Assembly (NCBI RefSeq): GCF_000067165.1
Contig: NC_010162.1
Span: 3,032,501 to 3,096,500, forward strand
DNA: 64,000 nucleotides
Reading direction: 5' to 3'
From: Sorangium cellulosum So ce56
GTDB lineage: Bacteria; Myxococcota_A; Polyangia; Polyangiales; Polyangiaceae
Part shown: positions 8,462-17,417 of the stretch, one piece after another
Position numbering within the stretch: the first letter of the stretch is position 1
Layout of the letters: every line of letters begins with the position of its first letter
Position numbers and translations under genes: made by a program
The notes under the pieces: generated by a model
Seen by the model: only the letters and a program-made list of their open reading frames with translations
Databases searched by the model: none
What the model was told of the DNA's origin: nothing

Positions 8462-8914
8462 TCATCGGTCGACGTGCGGGACGCGCTCGACCACACACGC
8501 GCCGGCCTTGCAGCGAGCGACCGAGTCCTCCTTCGGTGCCATGCACTTGGCGACCGGGCAGCTCTCGGCGGCGCAGCTCGCGGCGCGCCACTTCTGGAGC
8601 TCCGCGAGCGCGTCGCGGTGGAACGCCTGGTCGCACGGCGGGCACAGCTGGTCGCAGCACTGCCCGGCCCGCGCGCAGGACACCACGCAGTCGGCGTCGG
8701 CCTCGCACCGAGCTTCCGACGCCGCGGCGCGCGGCTCGCCGCCGGCAGCCGGCGGGGGCTGCGCCGCGGGCGCGCTCTCGGCCCCCGGCGGGGCCTGCGA
8801 CGCCAGCGGAGCCTCGACTCCCGGGGCCTGCGGCGCGGGTTCCTTGGTACAGCCGGCGAGACAGGCGAGGCCAGCGAGCACGAGCGAGCGAGAGGGCAGC
8901 AGCGATGTCTTCAT
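8462..8914 (-). CDS. Cysteine-rich lipoprotein of unknown function
   Basis: 150 residues from ATG 8914; an in-frame ATG three codons upstream is an alternative. The N-terminus is a lipoprotein signal (MKTSLLPSRSLVLAGLACLAGC) with lipobox L-A-G-C. A Pro/Ala-rich linker follows, then a compact domain with about eleven cysteines (CEADADCVVSC, CCDQLCPPCD, CAAESCPVAKC, CKAGAC), a spacing seen in many myxobacterial surface lipoproteins that are probably disulfide-stabilised in the periplasm or outer membrane. No enzymatic motif was found. The gene stands alone between GCS2 and phosphofructokinase genes on the same strand. Confidence 0.7.
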   Translation of the reverse strand: MKTSLLPSRSLVLAGLACLAGCTKEPAPQAPGVEAPLASQAPPGAESAPAAQPPPAAGGEPRAAASEARCEADADCVVSCARAGQCCDQLCPPCDQAFHRDALAELQKWRAASCAAESCPVAKCMAPKEDSVARCKAGACVVERVPHVDR

Positions 8915-9041
8915 GCCGGCCATGATGGCACGGGGCGAGCCCGCGGCGCGCGGGGCGATGGCCGATCCATCTGTTCTTTCTGCGACTTTGCGGCTCTGCG
9001 ACTTCGCGTTGACATCTCCCTCCGGATCCTGCCCGGACCTG

Positions 9042-10361
9042 CTAGCAGAACGAGAGCGGCTGCCCCGTGGCCTCCACGACGGCCATCCACAGGTCGTCCG
9101 TCGGGTCCACCTGCTTGCGCATGCGGACGGCCATGGGCATCGGCACGTGCACGAAGCGGCCGTGCCACCGGCCGATCAGCATCTCGGTGTTGCCCGCCAT
9201 GGCCGCGTGGACCGCGTTCCGGGCCATGTTCCAGCAATACACGCTGTCCGACGGGGACGCGGGGACGCTGCGGATATGATAGCTCGGGTCCAGGTACTTC
9301 AGCGTCGCCTCGACGCCGCGCGCCCGGAAGTGCGCGTTGATGCGGTCGCGCAGGAAGAGGCCGATGTCCTTCAGCTTGAGGTTGCCGCTGAGATCCGTCG
9401 CCATGGGCTCCGCGCTGGAGGTGCAGTGTTCTTGCATGGCGCCCTCGGCGACGACGATCACGGCGTTGCCGTGGCGGGCGAGCCGGCGCTCGAGGTGCGC
9501 GAGCAGCCCGCACGGGCCGTCGAGCTCCGCGTGGACCTCGGGGATGAGGACCACGTCCACGTCCGCCGACGCGAGCGCCGCCGCGCACGCGATGAAGCCC
9601 GAGTGGCGGCCCATCAGCTTGACGAGCCCGATGCCGTTCTTCGCCCCAGAGGCCTCCACGTGCGCGCTGCGGATGACGTCGACGGCGGCGGCGAAGGCGC
9701 TCTCGAAGCCGAAGCTGCGGTCGATGAACTTGATGTCGTTGTCGATGGTCTTGGGCACGCCGACGACCCCGATCGACAGGCGGCGCTCCTCGATGGCCCG
9801 GACGAGCGACATCGCGCCGCGGATGGTGCCGTCGCCGCCGACGACGAAGAGGACGTTGATGCCGAGGGCCTCGAGCGTGTCCACCATCTGGTGCGGGTCC
9901 TGGTTGCCGCGAGAGGTGCCGAGCACGGTGCCGCCCATGCGGTGGATCTCCTCGACGCTGCGGGGATCCAGGCGCATCGGGGCGTGCCCGAAGCGGGCGA
10001 CGAGCCCCTCGTAGCCGTAGCGGAAGCCGAAGATCTCCGGCACGCCATAGCTCTGCGCCATCGTGAGCACGAGGCCGCGGATGACGTTGTTGACGCCGGG
10101 GCAGAGCCCGCCGCACGTCACGATGCCGGCGCGCACCTCCTTCGGATCCCAGAAGACGCGGTTGCGCGGCCCGGCCAGCTCGAACGCCGGCGGCCGCGCG
10201 CCGGAGGCGTCCGCGAGGACGGCGGACAGGCGATCGTCGAACAGCACCTTGTCGGCCTCGCCGACGTACACCGTGGCCTTCTCGCCGAGCTTCTCGGCGA
10301 CGGGCGAGGGGTGCCGGCAAGGGCCGAGATCCTTGATGGCGAGGTCGGCAGGGGTCACCAC
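9042..10361 (-). CDS. 6-phosphofructokinase, ATP-type by active-site residues
   Basis: 439 residues from GTG 10361, chosen because GGAGG lies about 7 bases upstream; the frame extends 22 codons further to an ATG at 10427 with poor context. PFK signatures: CGGLCPGVNNVIR near the N-terminus, the nucleotide loop GGDGTIRGA, the catalytic PKTIDND loop, and GRHSGFIA. The glycine in GGDGT together with lysine in PKTIDND is the combination of the ATP-dependent long PFK group (plant, Trypanosoma and spirochaete-like), not the GGDD of pyrophosphate enzymes. The role is phosphorylation of fructose-6-phosphate in glycolysis. Monocistronic by spacing. Confidence 0.9.
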   Translation of the reverse strand: MVTPADLAIKDLGPCRHPSPVAEKLGEKATVYVGEADKVLFDDRLSAVLADASGARPPAFELAGPRNRVFWDPKEVRAGIVTCGGLCPGVNNVIRGLVLTMAQSYGVPEIFGFRYGYEGLVARFGHAPMRLDPRSVEEIHRMGGTVLGTSRGNQDPHQMVDTLEALGINVLFVVGGDGTIRGAMSLVRAIEERRLSIGVVGVPKTIDNDIKFIDRSFGFESAFAAAVDVIRSAHVEASGAKNGIGLVKLMGRHSGFIACAAALASADVDVVLIPEVHAELDGPCGLLAHLERRLARHGNAVIVVAEGAMQEHCTSSAEPMATDLSGNLKLKDIGLFLRDRINAHFRARGVEATLKYLDPSYHIRSVPASPSDSVYCWNMARNAVHAAMAGNTEMLIGRWHGRFVHVPMPMAVRMRKQVDPTDDLWMAVVEATGQPLSFC

Positions 10362-10582
10362 GCGCAATGCCTCCAGGTGGGGAGAACAGCGCCCCTCCGG
10401 CGAGCACCGCCGCGGGGACCCTGCCATGATCGGACGGCGCCTGTTTCGGCCGCTTTTCGGGAGCGATAAGCTATCGTAACGCCGCGCGCCGGGCGGGAGC
10501 CGATCGGCTCCGAGCGGTTCGCGCAGGACGGCGCGGCCGCGCTCCGCGGAGGTGCGCGCGTCGATCGTCCGGTGCTCTGGAT

Positions 10583-11419
10583 CTAGAATTCAGCCATCAG
10601 CCCTACCGACGGGTAGACGATGAAGCTGTCGAGATCGAGCGCGACCGCCCGCTGACCGAGCACGGTGAGCTCACCGCTCGAGAAGATCTCCGCCATCGTC
10701 AGCTCGAAGCCGAAGAATACGTGTTGATAGCCGAGCGCGACGCCGGCCTGGCCGCCCAGATAGAACCCGGTGCCAGAGAACGACGCGAGCTCGCGCTCTC
10801 CCGCGTAGCCCGTGAAGGCGGGCAGGTCCAGGACGAGCGACGTGTCGAAGGTCGTGAACATCAGGCGAGGGCCGCCCCAGACCCGGTACCATGTGCCGGC
10901 CTTCCCGATCTGGATGGGCAGATCGATCTGCCATCGCGTGAAGTCCTCCAGCTCGACGATGCCCAGGATGCTCCCGACGGGGAACTCCATCACGTAGCGC
11001 CCGACGCCGGCGCCGGCCGTCAGATCGACGCCGTGCTCGTCGCTCTTCAGGAGCTGGTAGCGGGTGCCCAGGCGGAACGCGCTGCCGGTCGTGCGGAGGT
11101 TGAGCTCCCAGCGATCGAGCGCGGTGTAGCCGACGCCGATGTGCGGCGTGACCGAGGGCGGGTTCAACGCGAGCGCGCCGCCCGCCTCGAAGAGCGCCTG
11201 CCGCTCGGCCTCGGACAGCTCCCGTGACTCCGCGGCGTCCGCCAGCACGACGCCGGCGTCCACCATCGACGCGAGCGTGCCGGTCGGGATCGAGACGTCG
11301 AGCCCGAGCTCGGCCTGGACATGGCCCTTCTTGGCCACATGGGCTGGCTGGAACGTGGAGAGCGCCGGGGCGCAGCCGCAGGTCCACAGGGCGACCAAGG
11401 CGAGGGAGCGAGGAAGCAT
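10583..11419 (-). CDS. Outer-membrane lipoprotein, beta-barrel-like
   Basis: 278 residues. The N-terminus MLPRSLALVALWTCGCAP has a lipobox-like T-C-G-C, so it is probably lipidated. The rest alternates hydrophobic and polar residues in short strands (HIGVGYTALDRWELNLRTTGSAF, GFYLGGQAGVALGYQHVFFGFEL) and ends in phenylalanine, as expected of an outer-membrane barrel or barrel-like beta-sandwich. A short Ala/Glu-rich insert (residues 55-85) precedes the barrel. No specific family recognised. Neighbouring genes give no functional clue. Confidence 0.65.
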   Translation of the reverse strand: MLPRSLALVALWTCGCAPALSTFQPAHVAKKGHVQAELGLDVSIPTGTLASMVDAGVVLADAAESRELSEAERQALFEAGGALALNPPSVTPHIGVGYTALDRWELNLRTTGSAFRLGTRYQLLKSDEHGVDLTAGAGVGRYVMEFPVGSILGIVELEDFTRWQIDLPIQIGKAGTWYRVWGGPRLMFTTFDTSLVLDLPAFTGYAGERELASFSGTGFYLGGQAGVALGYQHVFFGFELTMAEIFSSGELTVLGQRAVALDLDSFIVYPSVGLMAEF

Positions 11420-11543
11420 CGGCCGATCACGCTATCATGACCGTCCTCTGGAGGTGCGCGTCGACGAGGGGCGCCGGTCCCGGACACCGGCCTCTAGCTG
11501 TACGATGACGGCGAGATCCGCGCGGTGGTGCGGGCGGGGACGG

Positions 11544-11786
11544 TCATCCCGGGTCGGGGCATTCTGACCGGTCGTCGCGCGGCAGGCCGGCTCTCACAGG
11601 CGTCCAGGCGGGCGGGTCGCTGGCAGGAAAGGATTGCTGACAGGCCTCGTCCACGACATCACCCACAGGCACGGCCGGCGCGACCCGCGCCGCGGCTCGC
11701 CCCGCGCGCTGCTCCCTGGCCGGGCGCGCCTCGTCGCCTGGCTCTCTCGAGCCACTCCGGATCGTCCGCGCCTGCGCATGTCCCAT
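11544..11786 (-). CDS. Small conserved protein with SFPASDPPAW motif
   Basis: 80 residues from ATG 11786; another in-frame ATG at 11810 is possible. The C-terminal half contains VDEACQQSFPASDPPAWT, a short motif found near the C-terminus of many small uncharacterised bacterial proteins, which makes this a real gene despite its size. The N-terminal 40 residues are low-complexity Arg/Ala/Glu. Function unknown; no signal peptide or membrane segment. It lies between the lipoprotein gene and the pyruvyl transferase gene, divergent from the latter. Confidence 0.6.
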   Translation of the reverse strand: MGHAQARTIRSGSREPGDEARPAREQRAGRAAARVAPAVPVGDVVDEACQQSFPASDPPAWTPVRAGLPRDDRSECPDPG

Positions 11787-11899
11787 GGTGCGTCCTCCGC
11801 CGGCGGACATTGCGCTTCGCCGCCGCCATGGCAAGGTCCTGCGCTGCGCTGACGATCTCGGGCGACCGAGCAGGTCGCGGCTGGCGGAGGGCCGCGCGC

Positions 11900-11938
11900 G
11901 ACGTGACGGCGCGACGTGACGGCGCGACGTGACGGCGC
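11900..11938. repeat. Three perfect tandem copies of a 13-bp unit
   Basis: GACGTGACGGCGC occurs three times in exact succession at 11900-11912, 11913-11925 and 11926-11938, ending 37 bases before the ATG of the pyruvyl transferase gene and therefore inside its 5' leader or promoter. Each unit carries TGACG/ACGTGAC half-sites. Copy-number change would alter spacing of whatever lies upstream. Confidence 0.9.
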
Positions 11939-11975
11939 GGCGATCGAGCGGAGGCGCTCGCGGGAGGAGCCCACG

Positions 11976-13124
11976 ATGGACAAGGCGAACCAACCGTTCC
12001 GAGTCGGGATTTCAGGGTCCTACGGCGGCATGAACCTCGGCGACGAGGCCATCCTCGATGGCATCCTCACGCAGCTCCGGGAGTCGATGCCAGCGGAGGT
12101 CACCGTGTTCTCGCTGTGCCCGGAGGACACGAAGATGCGCCACCAGGTGGAGCGCGTCGTCCCCGTTCGTGACCTCACACGAATGGAATCGACCGCCGAG
12201 ATCGATCGCCTCGATCTCTTCGTCCTCGGTGGGGGAGGCATCCTGTACGATCGGGACGCGGCGGTCTATCTGAGAGAGGTGCTCATCGCGGAAGAGCGCG
12301 GCGTCCCCGTCGTGATCTACGCCGTGAGCGCCGGGCCGCTGTCGGACCCGAGCGCGAAGCAAGCCGTGCGGGCGGCGCTGAACGCCGCGGACATCGTCAC
12401 CGTACGAGACAAGCAGGGACGTCGCCTCCTCGAGGAGGTGGGGGTGAATCGCGAGATCCGCCTCACGGCCGATCCGGCCCTGCTGCTGCGCGAGGAGGCG
12501 CTGCCCATCGAGGCCATCCGGGCCGAGGGGGTCGAGTTCGAGCGGCACCTCGTCGGCTTCTCCGTCAGGGAGCCGGGCCCGGCCGCGCCCGACATCGACC
12601 CTGACGAGTATTATGGCCTGCTCGCCAACGCCGCCGACTTCGTCGTCGAGCGCCTCGACGCGGACGTCGTGTTCGTGTCCATGGAACGGACGGACGTGCA
12701 GCACAGCCACGCGGTCGTCGCCCACATGAAGAACGCCGAGCGGGCAGAGGTCTTGAGGCGCCGGTACACGCCGCAGCAGATCCTCAGCCTCGTCGGGCAC
12801 CTCGAGTTCGTGGTGGGCATGCGCCTCCACTTCCTGATCTTCTCGGCGCTCCGCGAGACCCCGTTCGTCGCGCTGCCCTACGCGTCCAAGGTCGCGGGGT
12901 TCATCGAGGACCTCGAGATGGAGACCCCGCCCCTCGGGAGCATCAGCTCCGGGCAGCTCATCGCCAGACTCGATCGCTCGTGGGACACGCGTCACGAGAT
13001 CCGCGCGAAGATCCGCCGGCTGCTCCCTGGCCTGAAGGCCAGGGCGAGGGAGACCAACCAGCTCGTCCTCGAGCTCCTCGCGCGGCGAGCCCAGGCGGCG
13101 CAGCCCGCGCGGAGGAGCGCGTGA
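11976..13124 (+). CDS. Polysaccharide pyruvyl transferase family protein (CsaB-like)
   Basis: 382 residues; ATG 11976 is preceded by GGGAGGAG at good spacing. It begins with a GT-B-like glycine-rich loop ISGSYGGMNLGDEAIL, contains the family motif DLFVLGGGGILYD (about 80-92), DPALLL, and a C-terminal VVGMRLHFLIFSA segment, all typical of CsaB/PssM-type pyruvyl transferases that add a ketal pyruvate from PEP to surface sugars. Sixteen bases separate it from the FAD oxidoreductase gene, suggesting co-transcription. The acceptor glycan is unknown. Confidence 0.85.
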   Translation: MDKANQPFRVGISGSYGGMNLGDEAILDGILTQLRESMPAEVTVFSLCPEDTKMRHQVERVVPVRDLTRMESTAEIDRLDLFVLGGGGILYDRDAAVYLREVLIAEERGVPVVIYAVSAGPLSDPSAKQAVRAALNAADIVTVRDKQGRRLLEEVGVNREIRLTADPALLLREEALPIEAIRAEGVEFERHLVGFSVREPGPAAPDIDPDEYYGLLANAADFVVERLDADVVFVSMERTDVQHSHAVVAHMKNAERAEVLRRRYTPQQILSLVGHLEFVVGMRLHFLIFSALRETPFVALPYASKVAGFIEDLEMETPPLGSISSGQLIARLDRSWDTRHEIRAKIRRLLPGLKARARETNQLVLELLARRAQAAQPARRSA

Positions 13125-13140
13125 GCGCGGGGAGCTGGCG

Positions 13141-14709
13141 ATGGACGTGATCCGGACCGACGTCGCCGTCATCGGCGGAGAGCTCGGCGGCTTCGCGGCT
13201 GCGCTCGCGGCGGCCCGGACGGGCCGCCGCGTCGTCCTGACGGAGGAGACTCGCTGGCTCGGGGGCCAGCTGACGAACCAGGCGGTCCCTCCGGACGAGC
13301 ACCCGTGGATCGAGGACATCGGGGCGACCCGGAGCTACCGCGCGCTGCGCCAGGGGATCCGCGAGTATTACCGCAGGCATCTACCGCTCACCGCGTCGGC
13401 CAGGGCGCTCCCCGAGCTCAACCCCGGCAACGGCTGGGTCAGCCGCCTGTGCCACGATCCGCGGGTCGCGGTGGCCGTCCTGCACGAGATGATCGCGCCG
13501 TATCGGCTCAACGGGCGCCTCGTCGCGCTCCATGCTCACCGGCCCATCTCGGCGTCGACGCAGGGCGATCGGGTGACCGGCGTCGTGGTCCGAGGGCTGG
13601 AGTCGGGGCGCGACGTCCTCCTCGTGGCCGACCTCTTCATCGACGCCACGCCTCATGGCGAGCTCCTCTCGCTCGCGGGCGTGGAGCACGCGCTCGGGGC
13701 GGAGTCTCGCGCGGAGACCTGCGAGCCGCACGCCCCCGAGCGCGCGGATCCGAGGGCCCAGCAGGCGATCACCGTCTGCTTCGCGATCGAGCACCACCCC
13801 GGAGAGGACCATACCATCGACAGGCCCCCTCAGTACGAGCGCTGGCGCTCCCTCGAGCCGCCCGGCTGGCCGGGTCGACTGCTGGACTGGACGGCGGTTC
13901 GACCCGAGACACTCGAGCCCCTGACTCGAGGTCTTTTCGTCGCGGAAGACAGGCATCCCTGGTGGAGCTTCCGGCGGATCCTCGACAGGACGGTCTTCGA
14001 AGAGGGGTTCGCGCCGAGCGACATCACCATCGTGAACTGGCCGCAGAACGACTATTGGTTCGGGCCGGTCTGCGGCGTCGACGAGGTGGAGGCCGCGCGG
14101 CACCTGGAGGGAGCGCGGCAGCTCAGCCTGAGCCTTCTGTACTGGATGCAGACCGAGGCGCCTCGCCCGGACGGCGGGGTCGGATATCCAGGCTTGCGCC
14201 TCCGCGGGGACGTGGTCGGCGGCACGGTCGACGGCCTCGCGCCAGCGCCCTACATCCGCGAGTCCCGCCGGATCCGGGCCGAGCTCACGGTGCTCGAGCA
14301 GGACATCGCGTATCCGCTCCGGCCCGACGGCCCCGCGACGTTCGAGGAGAGCGTCGGGATCGGGTGTTATCGCATCGATCTGCACCCGCGCGTCGGGGGC
14401 GCCGGGTACCTCGATCTCGGCTGCTGGCCGTTCCAGATACCGCTGGGTGCGCTCATTCCGGTGCGGGTGGAGAACCTGTTGCCGGGCGGGAAGAACCTTG
14501 GCGTCACGCACATCACGAACGGCGCCTACCGGGTCCACCCTGTGGAGTGGAGCGTCGGCGAGGCGGCGGGGCTGCTCGCGACGTTCTGCCTGGAGCGCCG
14601 CGTGCTGCCGCGGCAGGTGCGCGCCCGGAGCTCGCTCCGCGAAGAGCTCCAGGCGCTCCTGGTCCGCGAGGGCATCGAGCTGGCCTGGCCGGCGCTGAGG
14701 CCGGTCTGA
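13141..14709 (+). CDS. FAD-dependent oxidoreductase (PF12831 type)
   Basis: 522 residues. The N-terminus has the Rossmann dinucleotide fold, TDVAVIGGELGGFAAALAAARTGRRVVLTEE, where the usual third glycine of GxGxxG is Glu (GGELGG). Family features include TRWLGGQLTNQAVPPDEH (about 38-55), VADLFIDATPHGELLSLAGV (about 162-181) and the C-terminal GGKNLGVTHITNGAYRVHPVEWSVGEAAG FAD-binding segment. Proteins of this family are flavoenzymes, often attached to carbohydrate or secondary metabolism. It follows the pyruvyl transferase by 16 bases. Substrate unknown. Confidence 0.85.
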   Translation: MDVIRTDVAVIGGELGGFAAALAAARTGRRVVLTEETRWLGGQLTNQAVPPDEHPWIEDIGATRSYRALRQGIREYYRRHLPLTASARALPELNPGNGWVSRLCHDPRVAVAVLHEMIAPYRLNGRLVALHAHRPISASTQGDRVTGVVVRGLESGRDVLLVADLFIDATPHGELLSLAGVEHALGAESRAETCEPHAPERADPRAQQAITVCFAIEHHPGEDHTIDRPPQYERWRSLEPPGWPGRLLDWTAVRPETLEPLTRGLFVAEDRHPWWSFRRILDRTVFEEGFAPSDITIVNWPQNDYWFGPVCGVDEVEAARHLEGARQLSLSLLYWMQTEAPRPDGGVGYPGLRLRGDVVGGTVDGLAPAPYIRESRRIRAELTVLEQDIAYPLRPDGPATFEESVGIGCYRIDLHPRVGGAGYLDLGCWPFQIPLGALIPVRVENLLPGGKNLGVTHITNGAYRVHPVEWSVGEAAGLLATFCLERRVLPRQVRARSSLREELQALLVREGIELAWPALRPV

Positions 14710-14750
14710 GCCAGCGCCGCGCCGCCGCGTGTGTCGGCGAAGCGACCGCG

Positions 14751-15899
14751 CTACGACGAACGGGGGAGCTTGACGCGGAACGTGGTGCCCTCCTCCAGCG
14801 TGCTCGTGGCCTGGATGGAGCCTCCGTGCGCGTCGACGATCGATTTGACGATGAAGAGCCCGAGTCCGAGCCCCTTCGAGCGTTGTACGACCCGCTGGCT
14901 CTGCTCGCCCCGGCGAAACGGATCGAAGAGGACGGGCAGCTGCTCGGGCGGGATCGGGGTCCCGCGGTTCGTCACCTCGATCACGACGCCATTCTTGTGC
15001 CCGCGCAGCTCCACGTGCACCGGCTCCTCCGGTGGGCTGTAGTCGACGGCGTTGCCGATCAGGTTCGACAGGAGCTGCCCCATCCGGCCCGGATCCCACT
15101 TGCCCCGCCCGTCGCCGTGGGCCGTGAAGCGGATGGTGTGCTCCGGGTGGGCGAGCTCGAACTCCTCGACCACGCGCTGGCAAATCGCGCGGAGGTCGAC
15201 GGGCTCCGGCTCGACCGGAAGACCATGGTGGGAGCGGATGCGCGTCAGGTCGAGCAGCTCCTCGACCATCCGCACCGCCCTCTCCGTGCTCGCGGCGATG
15301 CGCTGGGCGAGCCTCGCGATGGCGGTCGTGACGTCCTCGCGCTTGAGCAGGGCGGCGGTGGCGAACCGGATGGCCGAGAGCGGGTTGCGCAGGTCATGCC
15401 CGAGGACCGCGATGAACAGCTCGTGGAGCGCGACGTCACGGCGGAGATCGGCCGAGCTCGCGCGCTCGTACTCGACGGCCGCGGTGATCATCACCTCGTC
15501 GAGCGCCGAGTGCACGAGCTGGGCCTCCTCGCCGCCGAGCACCACCCCCTCCCGCGCGCACACGTCCACGATCACGGCGCGAAGGACGCCGAGCTCGCGC
15601 AGCTCCTCCGCGAGGGAGTAGCCCTCGGCGATGCGATGCGAGACGTGCACCTTGGCGGCGTCCGAGCTGCCGATCTCCGGGCCGCTGGCACCGTCCGGTG
15701 CGCCCGGCTGCGCGCCCTGCGCGAGTGAGTCGATGAGGTCGTCGAGGAGCTTCGGCGTGTAATCTCTCAAGGTTTCATCGGTGAGCTCACGGGCCCGTGG
15801 GATCTTCGGCGCGCTCCGCACGCGCACCATCCACTGGCCTATGATCTCCTCGCTTCGCTCACGGAGCAGGACCGTGATGCGCGACAACGTGTGGCTCAC
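14751..15899 (-). CDS. Soluble sensor histidine kinase with RsbRD-like N-terminus
   Basis: 382 residues from GTG 15899, which has GGAG about 7 bases upstream; an ATG at 15938 in frame is the alternative. Residues 1-140 resemble the RsbRD/RsbT co-antagonist helical domain (TLSRITVLLRERSEEIIGQW...). HisKA contains FIAVLGHDLRNPLSAI with the phospho-acceptor His at about 168; the HATPase part has NLIGNAVDYS, FDPFRRG and GLGLGLFIVKSIVDAHGG. There are no membrane segments and no receiver domain or partner regulator nearby, so it is an orphan cytoplasmic kinase. It is convergent with the FAD oxidoreductase gene. Confidence 0.9.
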   Translation of the reverse strand: MSHTLSRITVLLRERSEEIIGQWMVRVRSAPKIPRARELTDETLRDYTPKLLDDLIDSLAQGAQPGAPDGASGPEIGSSDAAKVHVSHRIAEGYSLAEELRELGVLRAVIVDVCAREGVVLGGEEAQLVHSALDEVMITAAVEYERASSADLRRDVALHELFIAVLGHDLRNPLSAIRFATAALLKREDVTTAIARLAQRIAASTERAVRMVEELLDLTRIRSHHGLPVEPEPVDLRAICQRVVEEFELAHPEHTIRFTAHGDGRGKWDPGRMGQLLSNLIGNAVDYSPPEEPVHVELRGHKNGVVIEVTNRGTPIPPEQLPVLFDPFRRGEQSQRVVQRSKGLGLGLFIVKSIVDAHGGSIQATSTLEEGTTFRVKLPRSS

Positions 15900-16208
15900 G
15901 TGCGCTCTCCCCCCGTCGACGTCGATGCGCCTCGTCATCCGGCGCGGCGAAGCTGGCCATTGTCATGGATCCCGCAAGGCCCCCCAGGAGAAACACGAGC
16001 CGGACGGAGCCAGGTAGCCGAGGTGGGAGCCGATCGCGCGTGCGCCGTGGGAGCGTCACCTGCTCCGCATGCTTCCTGCAGGCCGGGGAGCGGGCTCGGG
16101 CGCTGGTGCCAGCGGTTCCTGGATCTCCCGCTGCGCGCCGGTCAGGCAGGCCGGGAAGGGTTGCGGTCCTCGGGGCTCCATGCCCCGGAACCTTGATCCA
16201 ATTCTCGG
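15900..16208. other. Gap without recognised gene
   Basis: Spacer between the aminotransferase stop and the histidine kinase start. It should hold the kinase promoter. No convincing ORF, RNA or repeat seen. Confidence 0.5.
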
Positions 16209-17417
16209 CTAAGCAAGCTCCGAGAGCTCGACCTGGCGGACCGCCGGCGCTGCGGTCCTGGAGGGCTCCTCCCTGCGGCGCGGGCTCATCAGGGCGTCGA
16301 GCTGCTCGATGAAGCAGGTGTTCTCCGCCGGAAGGCCGACGGTCACGCGAAAGTAGTCGTCGTATCGCTCGTCGCCGAACGGCTCGAAGGCCTTCACCCT
16401 CACGCCTCGGGCGAGCAGCGCGTCGTGGATCTTCGCCCCGGACCACGCCCCGCGCGCGCGGCACAGGATGAAATTGGTCTGTGACGGATAGGCCTCCAGC
16501 GCGCGATGCGCTCCGATGGCCGCCATGAGCCTGGCGCGCTCCCTCGCTGTCTGGTGCCGGACGAATCCGAGGTGTCCGCCGTCCTCGAGCGACGCCATCG
16601 CGAGCTCCGCGGCCAGCTGCCCGACGCGGTGCGGCGTCATCTTGGCTTCCATCTGCGCCACCACCGTCGCGTCTCCCATGGCGTATCCCACGCGCACCGA
16701 CGCGAGCCCGTAGGCGAAGGAGAAGCTGCGCAGCACCATCAGGTTGGGATGGCGCAGCACCAGGTCTGCCACCCGGGTGTTCGGGCTCTCCTCGAGGTAG
16801 TGTACGTACGCTTCGTCGATGAAGAAGAGGGAGTCCGGGAACCGGGTGAGCAGCGGACCGAGCTCCTGCCTCGTGATGAGGACATTGCCTGTGGGGTTGT
16901 TGGGGTTGCAGAGGTAAACCAGGCCGTCCTGCCGCGAGAGGCGCGACTCGAGCATCCCCACGTCGAGCGCGAAGCCGTTCTCCGGATGGAGCGGGAGCAG
17001 CTCGCATCGCAGCCCCACGCGGACCCCGGACGCAGGCACCTTGGAGTAGGTGAGCCGGGTGGTGATGATGGGATACGCCGTGCGCTTCAGCAAATGGCGC
17101 AGGGTCCGCGTCGCCGAACGCCTGATCTCGCGCTCGATCAGGAACGGGATGCAGGTCTTGAGCAGCGGGCCGCTCCCGTTGGCGACCAGCACGTTCTCCG
17201 GCCTGACGCCCGCGTCGGCGGCGAGCGCGCGCCGGAGATCTCCGTTGTCCCCGGCCGGGTAGCTCCGCAGGGAGATGTTGCCGGCGTGGCGCCGCAGGAC
17301 GTCCGCGCACCGCTCGGAACAGTAGGTGCCGTGGTTCAGCGCCATGTCGATGGGCGGCGCGCCGGACCGGCGATTCGGTGCATCGAGTGCTTCGCTCGCT
17401 TTCGTTCGAGGCTGCAT
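16209..17417 (-). CDS. Class I/II aminotransferase homologue lacking the Schiff-base lysine
   Basis: 402 residues, ATG 17417 preceded by GAGAGGAG. The fold is that of HisC/CobD-type fold-type I enzymes: VLVANGSGPLL (about 76-86), the asparagine loop NPNNPTG (171-177), the cofactor aspartate in FFIDEAYVHY (Asp201, Tyr204), RVGY (about 242-245) and a C-terminal substrate arginine in YFRVTVG. At the place of the PLP lysine (normally S-F/L-S-K) the sequence reads R-S-F-S-F-A-Y-G-L, so position 234 is Phe. The DNA (codon TTC) is unambiguous here. The protein either is a non-enzymatic PLP-fold homologue or catalyses a reaction without an internal aldimine. Substrate unknown. Confidence 0.85.
   Translation of the reverse strand: MQPRTKASEALDAPNRRSGAPPIDMALNHGTYCSERCADVLRRHAGNISLRSYPAGDNGDLRRALAADAGVRPENVLVANGSGPLLKTCIPFLIEREIRRSATRTLRHLLKRTAYPIITTRLTYSKVPASGVRVGLRCELLPLHPENGFALDVGMLESRLSRQDGLVYLCNPNNPTGNVLITRQELGPLLTRFPDSLFFIDEAYVHYLEESPNTRVADLVLRHPNLMVLRSFSFAYGLASVRVGYAMGDATVVAQMEAKMTPHRVGQLAAELAMASLEDGGHLGFVRHQTARERARLMAAIGAHRALEAYPSQTNFILCRARGAWSGAKIHDALLARGVRVKAFEPFGDERYDDYFRVTVGLPAENTCFIEQLDALMSPRRREEPSRTAAPAVRQVELSELA

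Noticed and set aside
8130..10469. 779-codon plus-strand frame across the phosphofructokinase gene
   Set aside because: Antisense to a gene with clear PFK motifs; no recognisable domain.
12012..13319. 435-codon minus-strand frame
   Set aside because: Antisense to the pyruvyl transferase gene and the start of the FAD oxidoreductase gene; no motif.
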